In this document: one piece after another, positions 1-8,625 of the stretch
How the letters are laid out: each line of letters begins with the position of its first letter
Numbering within the stretch: position 1 is the stretch's first letter
Assembly: GCA_003140315.1 (NCBI GenBank)
Contig: PLJS01000309.1
Coordinates: forward strand, 1 to 57,382
Direction of reading: 5' to 3'
DNA: 57,382 bases
From: Hyphomicrobiales bacterium
GTDB taxonomy: Bacteria > Pseudomonadota > Alphaproteobacteria > Rhizobiales > Xanthobacteraceae
Notes under the pieces: generated by a model
Seen by the model: the letters and a program-made list of their open reading frames with translations, nothing else
Told to the model about the DNA's origin: nothing
Databases searched by the model: none
Position numbers and translations under genes: made by a program

Positions 1-119
1 GCGCCGTTCGGGCCGATCAGCCCAAGCACCTCGCCCGGTTCCACGCGAAAGCTCACCTCGGAAAGCGCCTGCAGGCCGCCGAAGCGCTTGGACACGCCCT
101 CAAGCTCGAGCGCGCTCAT
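1..119 (-). CDS. livG: ABC transporter ATP-binding protein, LivG-like (partial, N-terminus only)
   Basis: Only the first 40 or so residues are in the window; the rest lies beyond the left edge. The visible part starts MSALELEGVSKRFGG and ends at GLIGPNGA, the beginning of a Walker A loop, as in the ATPase of branched-chain amino acid ABC transporters. The ATG overlaps the stop of the upstream permease gene as ATGA, so the two are very probably translationally coupled. By context it powers the uptake system formed by the two permeases and the binding protein encoded upstream. The LivG rather than LivF assignment is inferred from its position next to LivM. Confidence 0.85.
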   Translation of the reverse strand, partial: MSALELEGVSKRFGGLQALSEVSFRVEPGEVLGLIGPNG

Positions 120-1027
120 CTCCGCCGCCGCTCGAGGAGGCCTCCGATACCGGATGGCAGGAACCACAGCACGAACAACACCATGGTGCCGTAGACGAGC
201 AGGCGCAAATTGTCCTCGCCGAGGATGCGCAGGCCTTCGGGGATCGTGGTGAGCATCAGGCTCGCGATGACGCCGCCGAGCGGGCTGCCGATGCCGCCGA
301 CCACCGCCATCATCATGTAGCGGAAGGATTCCTGCTCGTTGAACAGGTCGGGCGTGAGAAACCGCACATAGGCGGCGAACAGCGCGCCCGACAATCCGGC
401 AAGCCCGGCCGAGACCGTGAAGGCGATCAGCTTGACGGCGAAGACATTGATGCCGCTCGCGCGCGCCGCGATCTCGTCATGCCGCACCATCTTCAGCACC
501 ACGCCGACGATGCTGTAGCGATCCACATACGCAAGCGCGGCGAGGACCGCGAGGCAAACGCCGAGCGTGATCAGATACCAGGTCTGCTTGTCGATGCCGC
601 CGGTCGGGATGCCGAGCAGGCCCATGGGGCCGCGCGTGATGTCGACCGAGTTGGTGAGCAATTGATAGATCAGGATGCCGAAGCCGAGCGTCCCGATCGC
701 GAGGTAATGCCCCTTCAGGCGCGCGGCAGGCAGACCGAGCAGGAATCCGCACGCCATCGCGAGCAGGACGCCGTAAAGCCCGGCCAGCAGCGGTGGATTG
801 CCCTGCTTCGCCAGCACGCCGAGCGTGTAGGCGCCGATGCCGACGAATCCGGCCTGGCCGAACGAAAGGAGGCCGGTGAGGCCCGTGAGCAGGTTGATGC
901 TGAACACCACGAGGCTGAAGATCAAAGCCGTGATGACCATGTTGATCCAGAATAGCCCGAAGCTCAGCGGCAGCGCGAGGATGACGGCGGCGCCCGCGAT
1001 CACGAGGAGCGTCTTAAACGTTCTCAT
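116..1027 (-). CDS. livM: Branched-chain amino acid-type ABC transporter permease (LivM family)
   Basis: This 303-residue, strongly hydrophobic protein has about eight to nine membrane segments and fits the BPD_transp_2 permease family. The segment LKGHYLAIGTLGFG near residue 105 is typical of LivM. It should form one half of the membrane channel of a HAAT-type importer, with the LivH-like protein as the other half. Its start overlaps the end of the livH-like gene by 14 bases, and its stop overlaps the ATPase start, so it sits inside an operon. The substrate cannot be read from the sequence. The co-transcribed catabolic enzymes argue for a carboxylate or aromatic-derived compound rather than leucine itself; that is inference. 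Confidence 0.9.
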   Translation of the reverse strand: MRTFKTLLVIAGAAVILALPLSFGLFWINMVITALIFSLVVFSINLLTGLTGLLSFGQAGFVGIGAYTLGVLAKQGNPPLLAGLYGVLLAMACGFLLGLPAARLKGHYLAIGTLGFGILIYQLLTNSVDITRGPMGLLGIPTGGIDKQTWYLITLGVCLAVLAALAYVDRYSIVGVVLKMVRHDEIAARASGINVFAVKLIAFTVSAGLAGLSGALFAAYVRFLTPDLFNEQESFRYMMMAVVGGIGSPLGGVIASLMLTTIPEGLRILGEDNLRLLVYGTMVLFVLWFLPSGIGGLLERRRR

Positions 1028-1874
1028 CGACCCTCTCCGGCACGAGGCCGCGCGGGAAGAAGATGAGCGTGACGACCAGGAGCGCGAAGGCGATCGAGGT
1101 CGAATAGGCGTTCGAGATGTAGACCGCCGCGATACTTTGGATGAGGCCGATGAGCAGTGCGCCGAGGATCGTGCCGTTCACGTTGCCGAAGCCGCCGAGG
1201 ATGATGGCGGCAAACGCGTTCAGCATCTCGGTGCGGCCCATGTCGGGTGCGATCATGTTCACCGGGCCGGCGAGCGCGCCCGCGGACGCCGCCATCATCG
1301 AGCCGATGACGAGCGCGAGGCGCGACACCTGGTTGACGTCGATGCCCATCGCGGAAGCGGTCTCGTGATCCTCCGAGACGGCGCGGAACTTGCGGCCGAG
1401 GCTCGTGTAGGCCACCAGCCACCACAGGCCGGTGAGGATCGCGCCGCTCACGACCACGCAGATGAGGCGCTGGACGCTGATGCCGACCGTGCCGATCGTC
1501 ACGGACGTGTCGTTATATAATGTGTCGAACGGCCGTGGCGTCGTGCCCCAGACCAGTTCGGCGACGTTGACGAGTACGATCGACATGCCCATCGAGGCGA
1601 TGAGCCCGTTGAGCTCGACGCCGCGGAACGGCCGAAACGCGGTGCGCTCCAGGATGATGCCGAGCACAGCGTTGACCGCCATCGCGGCCGCGATCGCCCC
1701 CACGTATCCGACGTAAGGTACGCAGGTATACGCGACGAACGCGCCGATCATCACCGACTGACCTTCGGCGAAGTTGACCATGCGCATGACGCCGAACGTC
1801 AAGGTGAGGCCGACCGCCACGAGCGCGTAGCCGCCGGCCAGCACCAGTCCGTTGATCAAGATCTGGACGAACAT
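1014..1874 (-). CDS. livH: Branched-chain amino acid-type ABC transporter permease (LivH family)
   Basis: This 286-residue integral membrane protein belongs to the LivH branch of HAAT permeases. The N-terminal segment GLTLTFGVMRMVNFAEG (about residues 22-38) is the usual family signature. It is expected to pair with the LivM-like permease in the inner membrane. It follows the binding-protein gene by only five bases and overlaps livM by 14 bases. Length and hydrophobic pattern are normal for the family, with no sign of damage. Confidence 0.9.
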   Translation of the reverse strand: MFVQILINGLVLAGGYALVAVGLTLTFGVMRMVNFAEGQSVMIGAFVAYTCVPYVGYVGAIAAAMAVNAVLGIILERTAFRPFRGVELNGLIASMGMSIVLVNVAELVWGTTPRPFDTLYNDTSVTIGTVGISVQRLICVVVSGAILTGLWWLVAYTSLGRKFRAVSEDHETASAMGIDVNQVSRLALVIGSMMAASAGALAGPVNMIAPDMGRTEMLNAFAAIILGGFGNVNGTILGALLIGLIQSIAAVYISNAYSTSIAFALLVVTLIFFPRGLVPERVDENV

Positions 1875-1879
1875 CGCTT

Positions 1880-3040
1880 CTACTGGACAACTTCAATCGT
1901 CGCGTCCGGCTTGGTGCGGATGAAGACGAAGTTCAGGCCCTCGGGCTTCGAGCCGCGCTGCTCGTCGAACTCGTAGTGCCCGAGCACGAGATCGATCTTC
2001 GTCGCCGCCATCGCCTTGAGGTAATCCTCCGCCTTCGGTCCGCCACGCTTGATCGCGTCGGCGACGAGCCGCACCGCGTCATAGCTCGCGACATCCCAGT
2101 AGGTCACGTCGTGCGCCTCGCTCAATTCCTTCTGTACGCGCGCTTCGAGCTTGGCGACGAAGTCCTTCTGCGCCGGCGTGTTGGTATCGCTCTTCACGAA
2201 GAAGGCCGCGCGCACCAATCCGATCTTGCCGGCCTGCGGGCCGACCTGCTTCTCGAAAATGCGCGGCGGCGGCGGATAGTCGGAGAACAAGGGGGTCGTG
2301 ATGCCGGCCTCGGCATATTGTTTGACGAAATTCGCGGCCTGTCCGGCCGAGATCGACACGATCACGAGATCAGGCTTCGCGGCCGGGATGCGGGTGATTG
2401 TCGCGTACCAGTTGGTGTCGCTGCGGTCCTGCGTCACGTCGAGCACGATCTTCTTGCCGGCCTTCTGCATCAGCGCGGTCATGTTCTTGCGGAACGTCAG
2501 GCCAAAGTCGTTGTTCTCGACGATGATCGCGACGCTCTCGAACTTGAAATCCTTTTGCAGCAGCGCCGCCTCGCGCTGCTGCGAATAGCGATTCTGCATC
2601 GAGCTCTGGAATGCGTAGGGCCCGGAGTCGCCCGCGATCTGGTCGGCGGTCGAGATATTGACCAGCAGTGGGATCTTCTCGTCGTTTGCGACCTGCGCGA
2701 CGGCAGCCGAGGCGCTGGAACACCATTCGCCGATCAGGAGCTGGACCTTCTCCTGGCTGATGAGGCGCTGCGCCTGATCATGCGCGGGGCGCGGCTCGCA
2801 CTGGCTATCGCCGAACACGAGCTCGATCTTGTAGCCGCCGGCAAGATCCTGGGCATTCACCTCTTCGGCGGCGATCGCCGCGGCGATGCGGTTGGTCTTG
2901 CCGGCCCAGGCGGTGTTGCCGGTGAGCGGCAGCAGCACGCCGACCTTCACGGTGCCTTTGGCGCCAGCCTGCGCCAGCGCAGCCGACGGCGCGGCGAACA
3001 GCAGCGCGGCGCCGAGCGCCGCGATGGATCGGATTGTCAT
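1880..3040 (-). CDS. Periplasmic substrate-binding protein of a HAAT-type ABC transporter
   Basis: The 386-residue protein begins with a clear Sec signal peptide (MTIRSIAALGAALLFAAP, cleavage after ALA-Q near residue 24). The mature part has the type I periplasmic fold pattern: KVGVLLPLTGNTAWAGK near the start and an acceptor region with VENNDFG. It captures the ligand in the periplasm for the LivH/LivM channel. A strong ribosome-binding site (GGGAGG) lies about seven bases upstream of the ATG. It is the first transporter gene after three enzyme genes, and only 25 bases separate it from the flavoenzyme gene. This supports uptake of the compound that those enzymes process. Ligand identity is unknown. 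Confidence 0.92.
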   Translation of the reverse strand: MTIRSIAALGAALLFAAPSAALAQAGAKGTVKVGVLLPLTGNTAWAGKTNRIAAAIAAEEVNAQDLAGGYKIELVFGDSQCEPRPAHDQAQRLISQEKVQLLIGEWCSSASAAVAQVANDEKIPLLVNISTADQIAGDSGPYAFQSSMQNRYSQQREAALLQKDFKFESVAIIVENNDFGLTFRKNMTALMQKAGKKIVLDVTQDRSDTNWYATITRIPAAKPDLVIVSISAGQAANFVKQYAEAGITTPLFSDYPPPPRIFEKQVGPQAGKIGLVRAAFFVKSDTNTPAQKDFVAKLEARVQKELSEAHDVTYWDVASYDAVRLVADAIKRGGPKAEDYLKAMAATKIDLVLGHYEFDEQRGSKPEGLNFVFIRTKPDATIEVVQ

Positions 3041-3065
3041 GTCGTCCTCCCTTGCGTCCTTATGA

Positions 3066-5093
3066 TCAGGCTATCGATGTCGCCGCGCACGCCTTGGCGC
3101 GTGCTTGCGGAAATTTCGCCTCCGCGGCCCACGCGATCATCGAGGCGTCGCGGATGGCAGTGAGGAAATCGCCCGGGACGTTGTTGCAGTCGCCGACCAG
3201 AACGAACGGCACGCCCGCTTCCTCGGCGAGCTTTGCGGCATCGCGCTGGGGGCGCGGACCGATCGCCAGCACGATGATATCGCCGGCCGGATGCCGCACG
3301 ACGTCCGATCCGCTGCGGCACAGGATCGCATCACCTTCGATCGAAACCACCGGCGCGTCGGTGACGATCTCGGCCTTCGCCTGCTTCAAACGCAGCAGCA
3401 CGTCGAAGCGGTTGTTGCGCGCCATCTCCTTGGCGACGACTCCCTGGCCTTCCAGGATGGTGACGCGGCGGGCGCGCCTGGCGATGCATTCGGCGGTCTC
3501 GATGCCGACCATGCCGCCGCCGATCACGGTGACGTGCGACTGTTCGGGAACGAGCTCGGAATTTCGCAGCACGTTCCAGGCGTCGTTCACCGGGATGTTC
3601 GTGTTGATCGGGAACGGCGCCGAACGCGGCGCCGAGCCCGTCGCGATGACGACGAGGTCGGGTTTGAAATCGCGGATGCGTGCTGCGGTCACGACAACAC
3701 CGGTGCGGATCGGCACGCCGAATTGCGCAAGCGCTTCAACCCGATAGGTCCAGACGCCCGCGACGTCTTCCTTGTCGGGCGCAGCGAGTGCGAGATCCAC
3801 TTGACCGCCGGCTTTCGCCTCACGCTCCCATACTTCGACCCGATGGCCATTCGCCGCGAACACGCGCGCGGCCTCCAATCCCGCAACACCGCCACCGAGG
3901 ATAAGTATCCGCGTCGCGCGCTTCTCGATGCCGCCGAGGCCGGGCTCGAGCTTCTCGAGCGTCTCGAACTCGGTACCGAGCAAGGGGTTCTGCACGCAAG
4001 CAACGTCGAGCTCGAGCGTGAGCCGCTCGAAGCAAACGTTGCACGAGATGCAGTGCCGGATCGGCCGATCGACCGCGCCGAACGCCTTGAGGCACCAATG
4101 CGGGTCGGCGACCAACGCGCGGCAGAGCGCGATGTAGTCCGCGCTGCCCGCCTGCAACACGCCTTCGGCGTCGTCCGGCGTGAGCATCCGGCCCGCCATG
4201 ATGACCGGCACCGTCACGGCGTCCTTGATCGGGCGTGCATGGGGCTCCAGGAACCGGCGCGGAAATGACGGCGGCTGGATGCAGTAGCGCGAGAGCTCGG
4301 GCGTCTCGTTGGTGCCGCCGGAGAGATCGATCGCGACCACACCGGCCGCCTCCAGCGCGCGCGCGAGCGCTACGATGTCGTCTGTCGAATAGCCGCCGTG
4401 GACATATTCGGTCGCGCTCAGGCGCACCAGCATCGGGAAGTCGGGAAGCTCAGTGCGGATCAGCCGCACGGTCTCCATTAGGAGCCGCATGCGGTTCTCG
4501 ACCGGACCGCCGTAGTCGTCCTCGCGCTTGTTGTGGCGCGGCGTGAAGAACTGCTGGAACAGATAACCGTTGGCGGCGTGCAGCTCGATCGCGTCATAGC
4601 CCGAGCGCCAGAGCCGCACGGCGCTGGCGAGGAACTCTTCCTGGATGCGTGCGATGTCGCTTTTGCTTAGCGCACGCACCTCGTCGCCGGTCGCTGGATT
4701 TTTTCCCGGCGACGGCCCGACCGGCTCCATGCCGTAGACCGAGCGGCGCAACAGCATGCCGCGATGATTGAGTTGGCCGACCGCGAGCGCGCCGGCCGCG
4801 TGGATCGCCTTGGTCAGATCCGCGAGGCCGGGGATGAAGCGATCATCGAAGATGCAGAGCGATGAGCGATGGTTGCGGGCATTGCCCGAGACCACCATCG
4901 CCTCGGTGATGATCATGGCGGCGCCGCCGCGCGCCCGCTCGGCATAGTAGATCTTGTCGCGCTCGGTGGAGAAGCCGTCGGTGGTGCCGAAGTTCGTCCC
5001 CATCGGCCCCATGACGACGCGGTTCTTCAGACGCAGCGGACCCATGCGGCCCGGCTGCTGCAGCAGCATCGTCGCGGCGCCGCCCGCGAGCAT
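3066..5093 (-). CDS. Old-yellow-enzyme / 2,4-dienoyl-CoA-reductase-like flavoenzyme with FAD/NAD domain
   Basis: This 675-residue two-part enzyme has an N-terminal TIM-barrel FMN domain (about residues 9-345). An iron-sulfur cysteine cluster follows (CISCNVC, then another Cys 12 residues on), and then a C-terminal FAD/NAD(P) domain with two dinucleotide motifs, GGGVAGLEAA and GGGMVGIETAE. The architecture matches the bacterial 2,4-dienoyl-CoA reductase, trimethylamine dehydrogenase and NADH:flavin oxidoreductase group. These enzymes pass electrons from NAD(P)H via FAD and 4Fe-4S to FMN and reduce an activated double bond or demethylate an amine. Which reaction applies here cannot be decided. 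The gene starts three bases after the upstream dehydrogenase gene, so it is co-transcribed. Start codons at residues 1 and 9 are both possible. Confidence 0.88.
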   Translation of the reverse strand: MLAGGAATMLLQQPGRMGPLRLKNRVVMGPMGTNFGTTDGFSTERDKIYYAERARGGAAMIITEAMVVSGNARNHRSSLCIFDDRFIPGLADLTKAIHAAGALAVGQLNHRGMLLRRSVYGMEPVGPSPGKNPATGDEVRALSKSDIARIQEEFLASAVRLWRSGYDAIELHAANGYLFQQFFTPRHNKREDDYGGPVENRMRLLMETVRLIRTELPDFPMLVRLSATEYVHGGYSTDDIVALARALEAAGVVAIDLSGGTNETPELSRYCIQPPSFPRRFLEPHARPIKDAVTVPVIMAGRMLTPDDAEGVLQAGSADYIALCRALVADPHWCLKAFGAVDRPIRHCISCNVCFERLTLELDVACVQNPLLGTEFETLEKLEPGLGGIEKRATRILILGGGVAGLEAARVFAANGHRVEVWEREAKAGGQVDLALAAPDKEDVAGVWTYRVEALAQFGVPIRTGVVVTAARIRDFKPDLVVIATGSAPRSAPFPINTNIPVNDAWNVLRNSELVPEQSHVTVIGGGMVGIETAECIARRARRVTILEGQGVVAKEMARNNRFDVLLRLKQAKAEIVTDAPVVSIEGDAILCRSGSDVVRHPAGDIIVLAIGPRPQRDAAKLAEEAGVPFVLVGDCNNVPGDFLTAIRDASMIAWAAEAKFPQARAKACAATSIA

Positions 5094-5096
5094 CGC

Positions 5097-6044
5097 TCAA
5101 GACTTCGCGCGTTCCACCGCCTGCTTCACGCGCTCCGGATCGACCTCGATGTGTACGCCCGCGCGCTCCTGCTCGAGCAGCATGACGGAGCGTGAATCCC
5201 GTCCCTCCCAGCCGCGGTTGCACGCTTCACGCATCTCCGCATAGGCGAGATTGCAGATGCGCATCGGCACGCCGAGCTCGCGCCCGAGCTGGGTCGCCAG
5301 CATGACGTCCTTGGTGGCGAGCTTGAGCGCGAAGTTCGCCGGATCGTATTTGCCCGGCAGGAACTGATCGAGCAGACCGTCAAAGGTGAGGCGCCGGCCG
5401 CCGACGCCCTGACGTACCGCTTCCCATAGCGCGAGCGGGTCCATACCGGCCTTCACGCCCATGGTGAAGGTCTCGGCCAGCGCGCAGGTGATCGCGTAGC
5501 CCGACATGTTGTGCACGAGCTTGGCAACGGTCGCCGTGCCGATCGGCCCGATATAGGCCGGCTTGTCGCCCATCGCCTCCAGCACCGGCTTGTATTTCTT
5601 GAACGTCGCCTCGTCGCCGCCGACCCAGATCGCCATCTTGCGCGACGCAGCACCGGACGGCCCGCCGCTCACCGGCGCATCCAGCATATGCGCGCCCTTG
5701 GCGGCGAAGGCTTCGTGGATTTTCTTCACCATGCTTTGCGCATTGGTCGAAAGGTCGAAATAGGCCGCTCCCTTTTTCACGCCTTCGACCAGCCCGTCCT
5801 TGCCGAGCGCCACGGCTTCGACATCGGTCGGCTCAGGCAGCGAGGAGAAGATCACGTCCGACTTCTCCGCGAGCTCACGCGGCGAGGCGGCCCATTCGGC
5901 GCCAGCCTGCAAATGATGGCTCGCCGACTGGCGATGCAGGTCGTGCACGACGACCTTGTATCCCGCCTTCAACAGATTGGTGGCCATGCGGCCGCCCATG
6001 GTGCCGAGGCCAACGTATCCGACGACAAGATCTTCCTTCGCCAT
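5097..6044 (-). CDS. 3-hydroxyisobutyrate dehydrogenase-like NAD(P)-dependent oxidoreductase
   Basis: The 315-residue protein belongs to the beta-hydroxyacid dehydrogenase family (3-hydroxyisobutyrate, tartronate semialdehyde and related substrates). An N-terminal Rossmann motif GLGTMGGRM is followed by the substrate-binding motif DAPVSGGPSGA (about 122-132). The helix that carries the catalytic lysine reads ATVAKLVHN, with Lys175. It oxidises or reduces a small beta-hydroxy acid with NAD(P). The C-terminal 30 residues are charged and longer than in many homologues. It lies between the decarboxylase-family gene (gap of three bases) and the flavoenzyme gene, so it is probably a step of the same unknown degradation route. 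Confidence 0.88.
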   Translation of the reverse strand: MAKEDLVVGYVGLGTMGGRMATNLLKAGYKVVVHDLHRQSASHHLQAGAEWAASPRELAEKSDVIFSSLPEPTDVEAVALGKDGLVEGVKKGAAYFDLSTNAQSMVKKIHEAFAAKGAHMLDAPVSGGPSGAASRKMAIWVGGDEATFKKYKPVLEAMGDKPAYIGPIGTATVAKLVHNMSGYAITCALAETFTMGVKAGMDPLALWEAVRQGVGGRRLTFDGLLDQFLPGKYDPANFALKLATKDVMLATQLGRELGVPMRICNLAYAEMREACNRGWEGRDSRSVMLLEQERAGVHIEVDPERVKQAVERAKS

Positions 6045-6047
6045 GGT

Positions 6048-6383
6048 TCAGTCCGCCTTCTTGTTTTCGACCAACACCGTGTAGGCGACCTGCGCGGCCG
6101 ACATCGCGGCCGGCCATCCGGCGTAGAACGCCATGTGGGTGATGACCTCGGTGATCTCTTCCTGCGTGACGCCGTTGCCGATCGCGCGCGTCAGATGCGA
6201 CTCGAGCTGCTCGGGCCGATAGGTCGCGACCAAGGCCGCCACCGTGACGAGACTGCGATCGCGCTTCGACAGGCCCTTGCGTTCCCAAAGGTCTCCATAG
6301 ACGACGTCGTTGGTGTAATCGACCAGTGCCGGCACGAAGGCCTTGATGCGGTCGCGCTTGGCTGAAGGCGGTGCCTTGGCCAT
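6048..6383 (-). CDS. Carboxymuconolactone decarboxylase family protein
   Basis: This small 111-residue protein has the carboxymuconolactone decarboxylase fold. The conserved stretch ESHLTRAIGNGVTQEE continues into a TEVITHMAFYAGWP segment. The AhpD-type CxxC pair is absent, so it resembles the decarboxylase branch rather than the peroxidase branch. It is the first gene of the minus-strand operon and has a good ribosome-binding site (GAGGGAG) about eight bases upstream of its ATG. The family includes 4-carboxymuconolactone decarboxylase of the protocatechuate route. No other protocatechuate gene is nearby, so that specific role is not claimed. Confidence 0.88.
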   Translation of the reverse strand: MAKAPPSAKRDRIKAFVPALVDYTNDVVYGDLWERKGLSKRDRSLVTVAALVATYRPEQLESHLTRAIGNGVTQEEITEVITHMAFYAGWPAAMSAAQVAYTVLVENKKAD

Positions 6384-6936
6384 GTCTCACTCCCTCGTTT
6401 TCGTGGTCCGCGCTTGGCGCGCCATCCTGTATCTTGAGCGTGCGCTCATCGGGCTGTTCGGTAACATCGGCTTGAAAAACTGTCGACAGTTTTCCGAGAA
6501 AGCGCAACTGCCGCTCACCGTACGCGTGTCCGTCCGGTCTCCTCGATGCCTACGGTCTGTGTCGTCGCATCCAGTTCGCCGCTCGACTCCGGAAGCCGTT
6601 TTTCGACGCCGCGCCCGCATGGCGTCTTTGCTCTTCGGCCAGGAGTTCCCGCGGTACGACGGAACTCGATTCGATTCGGGCCAACTGATTCGGTTGGGGC
6701 AAAATAGGCGGCGCCGATGGTCCGCGCGTTCAAATCTATATGTCCTGTTGCGGGATTGATCGAAGAAGAACTACTTGTAGTCGCTCTACAGTCGGTGGTT
6801 GCGATGAATTTGTTGGATCGTCTTACTCGGCAACCGTCCTATCGCATTGGCGGCACTGTACCTTTTCGAACGTCCGGCTTCTGGACAAGTTGGCATGCGT
6901 GAACTGCTTTCCCGTCCCCGCGCTGGTCCGGTCTGG
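6384..6936. other. Divergent intergenic region between the catabolic operon and the regulator gene
   Basis: About 550 bases separate the two divergent genes. The half nearest the catabolic operon holds an 18-bp perfect palindrome (6476-6493) and a 10-bp palindrome TGGCGCGCCA (6415-6424). Small open frames cross the region on both strands, but they lack family signatures and good ribosome-binding sites, and I do not call them. In-frame starts at 6847 and 6895 could extend the downstream regulator into this stretch. No terminator or RNA gene was recognised. Confidence 0.6.
6476..6493. promoter_or_regulatory. Perfect 18-bp palindrome, candidate operator of the catabolic operon
   Basis: The sequence AAAACTGTCGACAGTTTT reads the same on both strands and lies 93 bases upstream of the first gene of the minus-strand operon. 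A TGTCGACA core of this kind is typical of operators bound by GntR/FCD-type regulators of carboxylate and TRAP/ABC uptake operons; that is family knowledge, not proof. No GntR gene is in the window, so the regulator would be encoded elsewhere, or the divergent gene product could bind here. Confidence 0.6.
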
Positions 6937-8625
6937 ATGAAGCCTGAAGATCAAGACTTGCAGCCGAACGAGATACGCGACGCGCTTCAACACATTCTCG
7001 CGAGCCCTACATTCGTCAATGCACCGCAGCTCAGCGCGTTTCTCCGCTTCGTCGTTGAATCGGTGCTGACGGGGCAGACCGACTACATCAAGGGTTATAC
7101 CATCGCGGTCGGAGCGCTCGGTCGCGCGGACAGCTTCGATCCGAGGACCGATCCGATCGTGCGCGTCGAAGCCGGCCGGCTGCGCCGTGCGCTATCGCGA
7201 TATTACGCGAGCCTAAAGGCTCAGGGCGCGGTCGTGATCGAACTACCGCTCGGAACTTATGTTCCGGTATTTTATCGCTTGAAACGCAAGCCGGGCCTCG
7301 CCGGCCTCGTTTGGGATTGGCCGCGGCAGTTGAACGCTCTGCCAAAGGCCCGCGGCGTTGCCATGTCGATCGTGTTCGTTGCGCTGGCCTGCCTCGGGCT
7401 GCTGGCGACACTTAGCGCCTTGCGTCACGCCGTTTCCACGACCAATACCGTGCTGGCGACCGGACCTCCGGCCGAGCTGCTTCTGCCGCTCGTGTCGATC
7501 CAGGCATTTGAAATAGTCGGCGCTTCGCCGCAGCAGAAGTTGGAAATCGAGGGGTTCCGCGGCAGGCTTCGCGATGCGCTTGCCCGGTTCGACGAGATCG
7601 AAGTCGCCTCCGAAGGCGAGTTGCCGCCGCAGCCGCCGACCCGCAGCACCTACCGCCTCGGCGGGACCGCGGAATATCACCACGAAACGATCACATTGTC
7701 GCTCTGGCTCAATGATGCCGATGAGGGCACAGTCGCATGGACCCAAGCCTTCGAGATCCAGTCTACCGGGGCGAGAGCTGCGATCAATGACATCGTGCAG
7801 CAGGTGTCGACAAAACTCGCGCAGCCCTATGGGGTGATCTACGCGCGCGAGCTCGCGGACAACCGCCTCGACCCGCGCTACCGATGCGTTGTCAGTGCCT
7901 TCGAATTCCAGCGCTGGTTCAGCCCATCCGCGAGCGACGGCGTCGAATCCTGTCTGGCGCGGCTCACGACGCTCAATCCGAACTTCGCTGACGGCTTCGC
8001 GATGCGGGCGCTGGTGGCGTTGCACCAATATTACGAGGGGAAGTCCGGCAGCGCCGCCGCCGTCGAACAGGCTGTTGGGCTGGCGCAGAAGGCCGTGGAC
8101 CTGAAGCCCCATAGCGCCAGGGCGCGCCAGGCGCTCATGAACGCGCTGTTCTGCCACGGTGAGATCGGTTCCGCGCTTGCCGAAGGTGAAACGGCTGTTT
8201 CGCTTAATCCGAACGATATGCTCGTGCTGCACGCGTATGGGATTCGTCTGATCATCGCGGGACGCGCCGAGGAGGGCGCGGCACTGGTCCGGCGCGCCGC
8301 GGCGCTCAGCCCGATACGCCCCGCGATGTTTGAATTCGGCCTGTTCCTCGCAGCCTATGTGCTGGGCGATTACGAGAAGGCCGAAGCCCAGGCCCGGCTG
8401 TTCTCAGCCAGCGATTTTCCCTTGACCCTCATCGCGCGCTCCGTGATCGCCGCAAGGAACGGCGATACCGCGCGGGCGCGGCAGGCGACAGAGCGGCTGT
8501 CGGCGCTCAATCCCGACTGGCGCATCAACACGAGGCGCAAGCTCGAGCGTTATTTTCCGTCGATGGAACTTTTGGACCGTTTGGTTCAGGATTTAAATAT
8601 TGCAGCAACGTCTTCGGCAAATTGA
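6937..8625 (+). CDS. Putative membrane-anchored transcriptional regulator with TPR-like C-terminus
   Basis: The protein is 562 residues long from the chosen ATG. In-frame ATGs at 6895 and 6847 would give 576 or 592 residues; I chose 6937 because recognisable family sequence begins there. Residues about 5-105 (for example FLRFVVESVLTG, then DSFDPRTDPIVRVEAGRLRRAL and a GTYVPVF end) form a domain seen at the N-terminus of rhizobial cyclase-like and TPR regulators, probably winged-helix-like. One membrane segment follows near residues 140-165. The middle section resembles TolB/FlgO-type repeats. The last 200 residues look like TPR units (AVDLKPHSARARQAL, AVSLNPNDMLVLHAYG). The order is CadC-like: cytoplasmic DNA binding, membrane, sensor. 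The function is inferred. Confidence 0.7.
   Translation: MKPEDQDLQPNEIRDALQHILASPTFVNAPQLSAFLRFVVESVLTGQTDYIKGYTIAVGALGRADSFDPRTDPIVRVEAGRLRRALSRYYASLKAQGAVVIELPLGTYVPVFYRLKRKPGLAGLVWDWPRQLNALPKARGVAMSIVFVALACLGLLATLSALRHAVSTTNTVLATGPPAELLLPLVSIQAFEIVGASPQQKLEIEGFRGRLRDALARFDEIEVASEGELPPQPPTRSTYRLGGTAEYHHETITLSLWLNDADEGTVAWTQAFEIQSTGARAAINDIVQQVSTKLAQPYGVIYARELADNRLDPRYRCVVSAFEFQRWFSPSASDGVESCLARLTTLNPNFADGFAMRALVALHQYYEGKSGSAAAVEQAVGLAQKAVDLKPHSARARQALMNALFCHGEIGSALAEGETAVSLNPNDMLVLHAYGIRLIIAGRAEEGAALVRRAAALSPIRPAMFEFGLFLAAYVLGDYEKAEAQARLFSASDFPLTLIARSVIAARNGDTARARQATERLSALNPDWRINTRRKLERYFPSMELLDRLVQDLNIAATSSAN

Noticed and set aside
6343-6759. Plus-strand open frame across the start of the catabolic operon
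   Set aside because: It overlaps the carboxymuconolactone-decarboxylase-type gene antisense and contains the palindrome; no coding evidence.
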